Positions 1 through 10,385 of a stretch of DNA of 64,000 nucleotides are shown in pieces. The notes under the pieces were generated by a model. That model saw only the letters and a program-made list of their open reading frames with translations, was not told the origin of the DNA and did no database searches. The DNA is from Pempheris klunzingeri (lineage: Eukaryota > Chordata > Actinopteri > Acropomatiformes > Pempheridae), in contig NC_092019.1 in NCBI RefSeq assembly GCF_042242105.1, positions 17,839,328 to 17,903,327 on the forward strand, read 5' to 3'. The position numbers and the translations under genes were made by a program. Positions within the stretch are counted from its first letter, which is position 1. Each line of letters starts with the position of its first letter.

Positions 1-633
1 CCATAGAGAGTGCTGGTGCAGAGCCCTTCCTCACACTCATCCAGAAAGTGAGATAATTATCTGCCCTTACAATAAGGGCCTTGGGCTGATAAATAGGATT
101 TTCAGCCACATGCGCAGCATGATGATGAAGCCTAATGATTTTGATTACCCTTGGACTTTCAGACCTCTAGCGCCACCATGAGCTTCACATTTGTGGTTTT
201 TGAGTGAAAAATATCTCAACTGTTGCCATGTAATTCATGCCACACACATACATGCCCCCCTCAGTACACACTGAAATCACTTTGGTGATTCACCGACTTT
301 TCATATAGCCACACCATCAGGTCAAAATTCTAATTTGTCCACTGCTTTAGTTTATGATGAAACACTTAAGGCATTAAGCTCAAAGCCTCACAGTGCACTA
401 TTATTACTTATATTATTACAAGTAATTTGTTAGAACAACTGATTTTTCTGTTTGACAAAGGTATTTAGGAGCAGTACCTCACATATTTCTCCTGGTTGTC
501 TCAGATTGAACATACATTATGTGTAAAGGGAACATGTTTAAAGTTTTGTCTATTGTAATATCTGTGGCCTCATTACTTCTGATAATCCCTGTTTGTATTT
601 AATCTGTCTCCATCGCTCTCTCTCTCTGTGCAG
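1..633 (+). other. Intron of kel; no gene seen
   Basis: This AT-rich sequence precedes the first visible kel exon. The pyrimidine-rich tract ending in the acceptor AG at 632-633 is clear. I see no conserved coding frame or RNA gene in it. Confidence 0.5.
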
Positions 634-3603
634 CTGGGAGGCTGGGCAGTGTCAGGCCAGTGGAATCAGACTGATTTAAACTCAACCCTGAGTCTGCTAA
701 TGAGAGACTACGCCACTTTTCCATTCTTCAACCTTTATGTGGGCAAAGACCCAAATGACATTGCCCGCGGGACAACCAAAAGATACATACAGGCCAGTAT
801 CCATTAGGATAATTTGTTAGTCCTAACATGCTGGCAGGAGCACTGACAGAACAAAGTAGACTTTTGTGTTGTTGCTTTAACTCAAGTGTCCTCTTTGTCA
901 ACAGATTGATCAGCCAGATCTGTTGATCCCGATTGAATGGAACAGCAAGACACATAAGTCTCAAGCTAAAACGCAGGTTGATGTCTGTGCCAACTAATCC
1001 AAGAAATATGCTTTAATGAAAACAATATTCTTCCATCCCTAATGCTAATGCATTCTGTTATCGTTGTCTTGTCTCTTTTCATCCAGACGCTACGTCCTTT
1101 CTTGGCTTCATGTCAGAGGTACCTGGCCCTGTTGGGGGCCCCGCCCAGCAGCAGCATGATCCACGTCGGCACGTTCATATCTCTGTCCTCCGAGCTTGCT
1201 GTGGCCGCTGCACCTCTGCACTATCGCCTGTCGAAAGGGCAGCTCTATCAGCGCATGACCATCAAAGAGCTACAGGTAATGGAGGAGGAGGCTGCGTCAC
1301 TATATAAACACACACGCACTGAATCCACTGTAGTGATTGATTTTCTTTATGTAAATATGTCAACAGAGCCAGGCCCCTGCCATCGACTGGTTGGGCTGTC
1401 TGCAGGCTGCTTTCCGTCCACTGTCCCTGATCGAAGATGATCCTGTCCTTCTGCATAACTTACCTTACATCGTGCAAATGTCCCGAATCATTGGCAAATG
1501 GCTGAACAAGCATGAGCTGAGCACCAGGTACTGTAAGTGACACAAAACAATGCACAATAAAAGATGTATGGGCTTTTCCTTTCCTCTGTTTTGACCTTGT
1601 GTTGCCACTTTGTATTCCACTCAGCGGCCCCCTTCATACTTACATGGTCCTCAATCTGCTGCACACCCTGACGCCCGCTCTAGACTCCAGATTTTCGGAA
1701 ACCGCAGAGAGTTTGTCTGCAGCTCTGGGTAACACTGAAGAGGTGAGTCAACACAGATGTAGCCATCTGTACTTGTTTAAACCATGACACCTATGAGTTG
1801 GTTTGTGGAGTCACATCTTCACTATGGGCCTTTTTACCAGGTAGCCCCTCGCTGGAAAGACTGTGTGTTAGAGACTGAGAGAGGATTTGAATTAGTTCTT
1901 ACAGACCTTCTCAGTGAGAGGACAGCACACAGAGAGGTAAGCAGCCATCACGGGGGTTGAAGACATATTGAATTAACCAGTGATTGAATTTTTACAGCTG
2001 CTATGTGTAAGTGTATTTAAGTTTTTTATTGTTCAACAGGCGGAGGAGATTATTCAAAATATATTTTCATCCTTCAAGTCCAAATTACATGAACTCAAGT
2101 GGACAGATCAGGAGTCTCTTCAGTTCGTCATGAAAAAGGTGTGAAGCAAGACTTGTTAGTGTGCTTATTATTTTTTTGAGACTACATTTTGTTGTTTTGT
2201 GATATCAGTAAAGCCCTGTCTTCCTCCAGGTTCAGTCTTTAATTCCAAGACTTTGGACTACAAAAAAGAGCTCTAGTGAGGCTGAGATTGACCTGCTTTT
2301 TTCCAAGGTACACTGCAGACCTAACCCACCTAAAACCCACCTAAGCTCACTTAACTCCAGCTGGAAACAAACAGCACCACTGACTCTATCACCTGTATGT
2401 TTCCAGGTGACGGTCAGCACACATAGCTTCTTCTCCAACTACGTCCAGCTGCTGTCCTTGTGGCAGAGGAGATGGCGTAAACTCTTGACCGAGGAGACTG
2501 AGGCGGTTGATATGTAAGTGTCCGCCGCTAATCTTAAAGCGAGAAATATGAGAAATATGAATACTTAGAGCATGTGTTCAATCTTTTCTCGCTTCTCTTA
2601 GTCTGTCTGTCACACCGTTTCTCCGGGGTAATGAGCTCCTCTTTCCCATGGGAATGTTTGTCCCTCCTCTCTTCCATCCTACCTATCCTAGGTAAAGTGG
2701 ACACCGATTTTAAAAGCACCAATAATGTTTTTTTGTCCACATTGGACTTATTATTGAGCATTATTTGGTTTCTCTTTTTAACAGGGCAATGAATTATGGT
2801 GTAATGGGTTTCCTAATTGCAAAAGACATCCTCCATCTGATTCTGCCCGACAGTAAGAGAAGCTCACATTTGTCCTCCACCCGAAAAACTGTACTTGACA
2901 TCATGTTTCAGTTACATACACAGTTGATTACTTTAGTCTTAACAATATACTGTTTGTAGACATCAGAACTGCCTTCTTCACACTCCACTTACAGATCGTA
3001 TACTGCAAAATCATATCGATCTCTCTGTTGTGGTGTAGTTTACTCTCAGAGCCAGACGGTGCGTGCTGTGGGGGATTGTGTGTGGGCTCACTACCTCACT
3101 GTGACAGAAAAAGCAGGCCGAGGTGGAGTGTTTTCTCTCACAGCGGCACAGCAGCAGGAGGCGTGGGTGCAGTACTCTGCACTGCAGATAGCATTGCAGG
3201 TGAGCAGCCATCTTCGGGCTTTAGTCTCTGTGTGGACAACAACATGAAGTTCAAACATCCACATTTTGTCCACGTCTTTCCTCAGGCTTATCATCAGAGT
3301 CTAAAGAACCATCCGAGAGACACTTCCATCTCAGGACTATCACACACTCGTCTGTTTCTCACATCTTTTTCTCAGGTACTGTGCTTCTATTATTAGTATT
3401 CAGCGTATTATCTCCTTTCCTCTCAACTGCTGATCCCATAATTCATTGTTTTCCAGGTTAACTGTGACTCAGACCCATACCATGAGTCCATGCCCTTGGA
3501 GCCCTCCTTCCTGATTACAGTCATTTGTGCCAAATCTGATCTATGTCCTACAAGCCTGCAGTGCCCCAATAAAACCCAGCAGCATTCATTACAAACATGC
3601 TGA
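634..3603 (+). CDS. kel: Kell blood group glycoprotein-like M13 metallopeptidase, 3' part (catalytic motif degraded)
   Basis: Fourteen exons can be joined in frame (634-792, 905-976, 1087-1275, 1367-1527, 1625-1742, 1841-1936, 2040-2138, 2230-2307, 2407-2513, 2602-2691, 2785-2852, 3039-3199, 3286-3375, 3457-3603), giving the last 544 residues; the N-terminus lies left of the window. Segments such as LGGWAVSGQW, FPFFNLY, IDQPDL, APAIDWLGCLQAAF and LQIALQAY match human KEL closely, which separates it from ECE, NEP and PHEX. KEL is a type II membrane M13 protein of red cells that cleaves big endothelin-3 and is disulfide-linked to XK. In M13 enzymes zinc is held by HExxH plus a downstream glutamate in ENxAD. 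Here the HELLH position reads KDILH (first His and Glu replaced) and ENAAD reads EAWVQ, so only the last His and the glutamate survive. The protein is probably inactive as a peptidase; this is inferred. The first visible intron uses a GC donor at 793. Confidence 0.88.
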
Positions 3604-4203
3604 ATACACTCCTCTGAGGACCAGCTGGTTTTGTTTTTCTAGTTACTGATTATTATGGATTGTCTAGCAAACTATTGACTTGGTGCTGTGGGAATGAAAC
3701 ACACTGTGGATCTTGGCAAACTGTTGTTACAGAGATAGTTTATATGACAGATATTTATGGTGAGAGTAGCTACAGTTTGAACAAGCCGTGAAAATACAGG
3801 CATTTTTTTGTATCATTATTGTTCAGAAAAGTTTGCATTTCAATAGGTTGCACAAGCTGTTAAGTATCCATGTAATTGAAATAAATATTTGAAAAACTTG
3901 GCTCCCTTCATGATTCACATTATCAATGTAATAATCAATTAATATAAATCAATCATTAATAACCATAATCAATTTAATATACTGCCGTGGTAAAAACCTA
4001 TTAGTTTTAAATGAGCTGTTATTTAAGCTACAGTTCAGTTCAGCAGTCACATAGCAACTAACCAAAGAATTGTTATTTTTCAAAGTAAATCACAAAGTTA
4101 CCATTTGAAAAATCACAACCAATTGTGCCCGTCAGACTTTCCAACACTTAGCTGGGTAGTTTTCAGGTTTCTTTCTGAAATATGAAATAGGCCATCAGCT
4201 AAA
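3604..4203. other. Spacer between kel and the H1-like gene
   Basis: It holds the kel 3' untranslated region to about 3900 and then AT-rich sequence. I see no further gene and no clear TATA box before the next start codon. Confidence 0.4.
3880..3885 (+). terminator. Polyadenylation signal of kel
   Basis: An AATAAA hexamer lies 277 bases after the kel stop codon and is the first canonical signal downstream on this strand. Cleavage probably falls 10-30 bases beyond it. Confidence 0.5.
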
Positions 4204-6820
4204 ATGAGGAGGAAAGCCACAGCCAAGAAGGCTTCACCCTGCGCCGCACAGAGGAATCCTAATGTCACCATTAAAGCCAGAGAAAACACTCCTCTGAGGG
4301 TGATGAAACAAATAGGGAGACCTACTAAAACACCCACCGGGAAGGGCCTTGGTAAAGCAGGGGCCAGGCGTTTGGGCAGACTACTGAAACGAGCCATCCA
4401 GAGCCAGAGCCAGAGCCAGAGCCAGAACCAGAACCAGGACCTGAGGTCCACAGTCAGGGGCAAAGTTTCTCTACCGAGTGAGTAACAGCTGCTGTCACTG
4501 TAGCAGTTAGCTGACTTTAGCTAGCAGTTAGCTAACTGTAGCTAGCTGATAAAGTTGGGTAACTTTAGCTAGCTAGCCAATGAGGTCACAGCTAACAGCT
4601 AAAAGTAAAAATTTTAGTTAAAAAATGTTCGTCTTTTGGTTAATATTTGAACTTGCTCCAGCTAACATTTATTATTTTATTTATTATTGTTATTATTATT
4701 ATTATAAGACTTCTGCACTTGTGTTTGAAGTGTATTCTTATACTTATTCTTTTGGAGTTGTGTGTAACAAAAAGCAATTTCCCCCTGGGGATTATTAAAG
4801 TAATTCTGATTCAGATTCTGATTGTGATTTAACCTAAATGGGGGAAATGAGGGAAAGTAGCTAACTAGGTTAGATACTGTGCTTGAGTACAGTTTGAAGG
4901 TAATGTTGCTTAAATATTTAGATACATTTTCTGCTACTTTACCTCCACTAGCTAACATCTCATCTTTTACGCCACATTAATTTGATAACTTGAGTTACTT
5001 TGCAAATTCAGATTAATAATATAAAATATAGTCAACATCAAATTTATTTTACTGGTGTTTAATCATGGACAAACATGAAACTTTATTTATCGCTTGGTGA
5101 AATTCACAAGCCACTGGTAGCATCATATGGGCAGTAAGTGTATAGAAAAATAAGTCCTACCATTACCAGCTGCAACATTAATGTGCATATAAATGTATTA
5201 ATAATTTTGATTCAATAATGTTCATCAGCCTGAATGGGATGAGTACTGCATGAGTACTTTTTGTACTTTAATACTTTACTTGTTAGCCTCTACGCTGTGA
5301 TGAGTACTTCCACATAAGCAAGGAAATGATCAGAGACCTAATGTGAGGGCAGATATTAAAATATTGATTTTTTTCTAAAGTAAAGATGGTGCATTTTTAA
5401 ATATATCAAATAAAATATATAGTATCCATCAATTTCATTTTATTCAGTGACACGGTCTGTGGCTACATATTTCCCAACATGAAGGCCCTCCTGCTATCAC
5501 CTTCCCGTCTTTATTGGTCTTTCAGAGACTCCTGTTCGCCTTTTCAAGCATCAGATTCAAACCAAGGCTGAGAATGCACCCAAGACCAACACTGCAAAGC
5601 CAGCCTCACCTCAAGTCTCCCAGCTCATCCTCAGTGTTGTTTCCCAGTGCAAACACAGAGGTGGCATCTCTATGGCAGAGCTCAAGCAGACGCTGGCTGC
5701 TGGAGGCTACGATGTCACCAAGAACAACAGGCGGGTGAACGTGGTGACCAAAAGGCTGGTTGACAATGAGGCACTCGTACGAACTACAAGAAATTCATCA
5801 TTCAGGCTCAACAACATGGTAAAAGAACCTCTGCTTTTATCATTTTATGTATGTTTGCCTGTAAATTTGATTGACAAACAGTAGGGCAGAATTTTTTGCA
5901 AATTGATGCTGCAATGCTCTGTACATGTTACACATTTGCTGAAACATGAAACAAAGTGAAACATACTTTAGTTTTTATCTATTGAATTCAGCAGCAGTTT
6001 TCTTCCCCATGTGATGCAGTGACTGTGACTTTTCCATTTCATATACAAGTTAGAGACAACAGGTTTGTATTGTCGACAATAATCCAAAAGTAATTGTAAT
6101 TTCCAATCTTTTATTTTCTACAAAAATCAGAAACAGACAGACACAAAGCAAGTAGGGACAGGAGGTGAGAAATCCCTAAAACCCAAAGGAAAGCCGAAGC
6201 AGAGCAAAGCAGCCAGCAAATTCCCCAACGGAGTAGAAAAGTTACAGAGACGAGTCAGGAAGAATCCCAATCCAGCAGCCAGATCACACAAACCAAAAAG
6301 CAATACGCGGAAACCAGCAGCCAGATCACACAAACTAACAAGGAAGACTCGTAAACCAGCAGCCAGATCACACAAACTAACAAGGAAGACTCGTAAACCA
6401 GCAGCCAGATCACACAAACTAACAAGGAAGACTCGTAAACCAGCAGCCAGATCACACAGACTAACAAGGAAGACTCGTAAACCTGCAGCCAGATCAAACA
6501 AACTAACAAGGAAGACACGTAAACCAGCAGCCAGATCACACAGACTAACTGGGAAGACGCGTAAACCAGCAGCCAGATCACACAAACCAAGTAGGAGGAC
6601 ACCTAAAGCAAGAAAATCGCCAAAGCCAGAAGGGAGGAAACACAGATCTGGAATTTCCCGAACAGCACAAGTTCGGAAGGCTCAGAGGACTCAAAGACGT
6701 CGACCAAAGCAAAACCAGCATCTGTATAAATCTTCCTGGAAAAGACAGCCAGCAAGGAGGGTCCCTAAAGCAAGACCAAGATTAAAAACACGGCAACGCA
6801 GGAGAGCTCACTACTATTAG
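4204..6820 (+). CDS. Linker histone H1-like protein with arginine-rich repeat tail (sperm-type candidate)
   Basis: Three exons join in frame: 4204-4477, 5526-5818 and 6131-6820, giving 418 residues. The N-terminal part is basic with a short Gln-Ser/Gln-Asn run (residues about 65-76). Residues about 125-188 form an H15 winged-helix globular domain: SQLILSVVSQ, ISMAELKQTL, AAGGYDVTKNNRRVN, then FRLNN, close to somatic H1 (SELITKAV, LAALKKALAAAGYDVEKNN). The last exon encodes a strongly basic tail with eight 14-residue repeats (consensus KPAARSHKLTRKTR) and ends in an Arg-rich stretch closing with AHYY. Somatic H1 tails are lysine/alanine/proline-rich, so arginine enrichment and tandem repeats recall protamine-like and testis H1 (H1-7/HILS1) proteins. 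A role in compacting germ-cell chromatin is inferred, not shown. The last exon has no in-frame start, so it is easily missed. Introns also separate it from the usual intronless replication-dependent H1 genes. Confidence 0.82.
4690..4826 (+). repeat. LINE-tail-like interspersed repeat in the H1-like gene intron
   Basis: A TTATTATT run precedes a segment ending in CCCCTGGGGATTATTAAAG and a short ATTCTGATTCAG tail. This layout is frequent at the 3' ends of fish non-LTR retrotransposons. Only the tail is visible and I cannot name the family with certainty. Confidence 0.4.
6269..6604 (+). repeat. Eight tandem 42-bp coding repeats in the H1-like tail
   Basis: Eight units of exactly 42 bp stay in frame with the H1-like exon. 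Units 2-4 are identical at the DNA level. Unit 1 and units 5-8 differ by a few bases, giving His/Asn, Lys/Arg and Arg/Gly swaps. The encoded unit is KPAARSHKLTRKTR, which has six basic residues besides histidine. The identical central units suggest recent unequal exchange or slippage, so copy number may vary between individuals. Confidence 0.93.
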
Positions 6821-6853
6821 AATTAGCATTTAGAGTAATTCATGGTGAGCTGT

Positions 6854-6859
6854 AATAAA
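6854..6859 (+). terminator. Polyadenylation signal of the H1-like gene
   Basis: An AATAAA hexamer sits 34 bases after the stop codon. It implies a short 3' untranslated region and a normal polyadenylated message, unlike replication-dependent histones, which end in a stem-loop. Confidence 0.65.
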
Positions 6860-7347
6860 CTCAAACCTTTGTGGCAACCTGAAATTGTACATTTCCTTTT
6901 GATGCATCAGCTCTGTTGAAAAAGTATTTTCTTATTTTCATTTTACACTTCCATGTTCTTGGGGAAATGTCATCTTTATCATCTCATAATATTTTGCACA
7001 TATAATTTCTTTTTGTGGATTCTTCTCAGTCTATATGAAACAAAATCACTCATTATTTAGTCATATATTTTAATGTAACTGTATTGATTGGTAATCCAAA
7101 ACTCAGTGGTGCAATAGGTAATGGCATAAAAAACATGAAAAGGGAACGCCGGGTACAGAAACCTATTATACAAACACCATCATACAAATACACACATACA
7201 GTGTGTAACAGGATACATGTCTGTAGTCCATCAATGTACTATCAATGGAAAAAACTTTCAGCCCAACGTTTTCATCATATCCATTCCTAGTCCATTGTAA
7301 AATGTCCATGTACTCTTTTCTCCATGCCTGCCTTCATTGACAGTTTG
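6860..7347. other. Spacer between two converging genes
   Basis: The H1-like gene (+) and emg1 (-) converge here. The sequence is AT-rich. It should contain the emg1 3' untranslated region read on the minus strand, although I see no perfect AATAAA for emg1. No other gene is apparent. Confidence 0.4.
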
Positions 7348-9281
7348 TCACAGGACGCCCCACACCTCCTCAAAGGCAGAGCACATCTTGGCACAGGTCA
7401 ATGCTGCAGACAGAGGGTAGTTACTGATGGACACAGTCTTCTCTGTGTAGTCCACATTCACCTAATAAAGACAAAGAGGTCAGTTACAGATATTTGATGT
7501 TAAAAGCAGTAAATCGGCTACCATCTAGAGCCTTTTCTCACCGCTCCATGCGCAAATGCTCCGATCACCACTGCAGCCGGTCCCTCTGGCACCACAGTCC
7601 GGGGGCAGACGGCCTCTCCAGAAGAGAAGGAGGTGCTTATGCGGGGGCAGCCAGGAGGCAGGTGGTCAGACACTGGGTTCTTAATCATCCTCAGAAGCTT
7701 CTGAGGACCGTCAGCAGCTCTGACACTCAGCTTGTGCAGCAGCTGAACTACGACCGGAGAAAAGAAGAAAGAATGATAAGAAGATGGGTGAGAACAACTG
7801 CATTTTGTACTTAAGCTGCACAAAGATCAACTCTACATATATGTAGTTTATACACAGGAAGCATTCAACATTGGAAGTTTACCCATAAGGCCACAGAAGC
7901 GAGAGAAGGTTCTCGGGATGCGGGTCTGCGGGTTGATTTCTATTAAGGCGTTTTTCTCTGTGTGGATGTAAACCTGCAACAGGCCTGCCCTGTTCAGTGG
8001 ACTGTCCATCAACATGAGCAGACACTGGAATAAGGAAACAAGATGTTCAAGTTAAAATTTATTTATGTGGCACCTTATCACAGGCATGTGTCGAGGAAAT
8101 TTACATGAAGAAATTGCTTGCTTGTAGACACAGAACACACATAAAAACATACAGTATGATGTGGTTATGTGCTTGATTTAATCAAATATTTTAAAGAACA
8201 TCGTAGTAATATTGTATTGATGTAGCTACTTCTCTAAAGAGCTGACATCGACTTAAAAACAGACAATCTGACATCATACCATAAAGGTATATCTGACAGA
8301 CCATGGTAATTAGACTATATTTAGATTAGATGAGACGAAATTTTTAGTGGAGGCCAAACAACAGTGGATTTTTGACGTGATGTCTGTATTTGAGGTTTTA
8401 AAAAAATTGCGGAGGACATTTCAGTCAGTATGGGTGTCTCAGTTTTAACATAAATACAGGATAGACAAACATTTGATGAGGATGCTTTAAATTCAACTTT
8501 TCAGTGCTCTTTGGTGGACAAACTATGTGAGTGAGACTCTTTCTATACTAGTGCAAACGGTCACAGCTGTTCATTTTTATCTGAAACATCTGCAGATATT
8601 AAAATATGTGTGTTAAGCTAAAATCGGCCATGATGATTGCCAATATATCAATCGGGCTCTACATGTTTGGTTTTTTATCTCCAAGGTTACTGAAGCCTCA
8701 ATCCAAACCTCTGAATCTCTGCTCATATTTCAGACTTTTCTTCAGTGATTAAAACAGCAGTGAACTGAGAATTCAGCCTCTCTGTATGACAGACGTAAGT
8801 GAAGAATAAAGTTGTATGTATTATTCTGAAAAAGTGCTTACCTGATGTGTGATATCAGGTCTTATATTTCCAGGATTCCTCCCACTTTTGACGATTATAT
8901 TTTTGTGTTGGTCACAGTTTAACAGCTCAAAGGTTTTTCCGACCTGAGGAACAGAAAACATGAAAACTGACTGGCTATAAATGAACTTATTGTGCTGGTT
9001 AAATGCAGACGTGTGGTTCTGGTGTCACTTCCACTTGTAGCAGGCAGGGGCTGCATCACAACAACACAAACACACAAACCCAGACGCTTTACCTTCACTG
9101 TTTCTAATGATGCCCCCTCCAGAACAACAACCAGTCTCCTCTCTGCCATTCGGTCATGCAGACTGCGGAGGTGTTTGGCTGCTTTTGGTTCATATTCGTC
9201 CAAATGTTCAAGACCACGCTTCTTCGAAACAGGCTCCACCATGATGCCTTCGACCGGACTGTCGCAGAATATGTGCGTCAC
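7348..9281 (-). CDS. emg1: EMG1/Nep1 N1-specific pseudouridine methyltransferase (18S rRNA)
   Basis: Five exons on the minus strand (9093-9281, 8842-8943, 7883-8024, 7542-7747, 7348-7461) give 250 residues. EMG1 is a SPOUT-class methyltransferase of the small-subunit processome that methylates a pseudouridine in helix 31 of 18S rRNA in the nucleolus. Hallmarks are [65 protein letters not shown] and [15 protein letters not shown], all nearly identical to human EMG1 (244 aa). Two possible starts exist: 9281 (MTHIF) and 9242 (MVEP, 237 aa). The longer one is listed; the conserved part begins later, so sequence alone does not decide. The region 5' of emg1 faces nop2 head to head, suggesting a shared promoter. 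Confidence 0.93.
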
Positions 9282-9584
9282 AGAAGAAGTGCGCGTTCAC
9301 AAGGGGGTGCTCAGTAACCAGTTAGCGCCTTTAAATGACATGAATAACTTTTTGTGCAACCATTGTAAGCTCTGTAATAATGGGTTTGGTGTTTAATATT
9401 AGAAACTGTGTCTCCTAAAAAGTCTTTGAGTGTGTGCGTTTGTGTGTGTGTGTGCACGCGGATCACCGTCAGCTGGTCACTCGTGTGCGCCGGAAGTTCC
9501 TTTACAACGTGTTGAAGGAAAGTTCACGTGTGGACATTTTATCTTACACCGTGCAGGTTGGGTTAAATAGAAACACATTAAGCG
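9282..9584. promoter_or_regulatory. Probable bidirectional emg1/nop2 promoter and nop2 noncoding first exon
   Basis: The start of emg1 (minus) and the first noncoding exon of nop2 (plus) are separated by only about 200 bases. An ETS-type site CCGGAAGT lies at 9490-9497 and a perfect E-box CACGTG (the MYC/MAX type) at 9525-9530. A good donor (GTGAGT) follows 9584 and pairs with the acceptor ending at 10363, 22 bases before the nop2 ATG. The transcription start positions are inferred. Confidence 0.55.
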
Positions 9585-10385
9585 GTGAGTATGTGAAGAA
9601 TTGTAGCTGCGCTCATTAGTAAATACTCAGTCAGCGTTAATAACTGCGTCCTTCAGTTAAGGTAAATTAATGTTCGGTCTGTCTTTAATGTCACTGCAAA
9701 AGAGCTCAAGCCTATGAACGTCCTATGATTTTACATTTAGGTTAGCCATGTCTCTAGCAAAGTAATTTCGAATCCATATGGAATAATTTGAAGGAAAATT
9801 ATGTACCTCTGGTGAACTGATGAGTTTGAGAAACTGTTTTCTGTTGTGTATGGCCTCCCTCCTCATCACTCCTCAAGTAAAATCTTTGTAAGTGTTTATG
9901 TCTTACAGATGATCTCACATCCGAACATATACCTTACTTGTATTTTTTTTTTTTTCTCTTTTAACAATTAATTTTTATGTTACATTGCTTGAGGTTCAAG
10001 CATATACGTACATAACCCACAGTGTATTTGGATTAGATTCAGAGCTTAACATCTGGTCATATTTTTGTAGTTAGTGGTCAGGTAATCCTTCATTTAGTTA
10101 AATAATGATAGTGTTTCAGGGATGTTGGATGGATTTTACTTCAGTACAACATGCTGTAACTTACTGTATGTGTAGGTACATGTCACACTGTGATGTGACA
10201 TGTGACTGATGTGAAGTTCTGCAGCCATCTACTCACAGGCAAATGAGTCCCACCACGACACAACATGGTCTAAAGACGGCTCTAGCAGTGACCTCTGATC
10301 ACATACACTGACATTGTGCACAGGTTTCTAAAAGATGAAGCATTATTCTCTTCTGCTTTTCAGGTTATTTGTTTAGCTCGGAGTC

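Noticed and set aside
6127-6602. Long minus-strand open frames with repeated Cys-Asp-Leu-Ala or Val-Trp-Leu-Leu units
   Set aside because: They are antisense shadows of the 42-bp repeat of the H1-like exon; the plus strand has the H1 context and splice sites.
6269-6604. Direct repeats that could suggest a CRISPR array
   Set aside because: Units are contiguous, in frame and without unique spacers, in a vertebrate genome.
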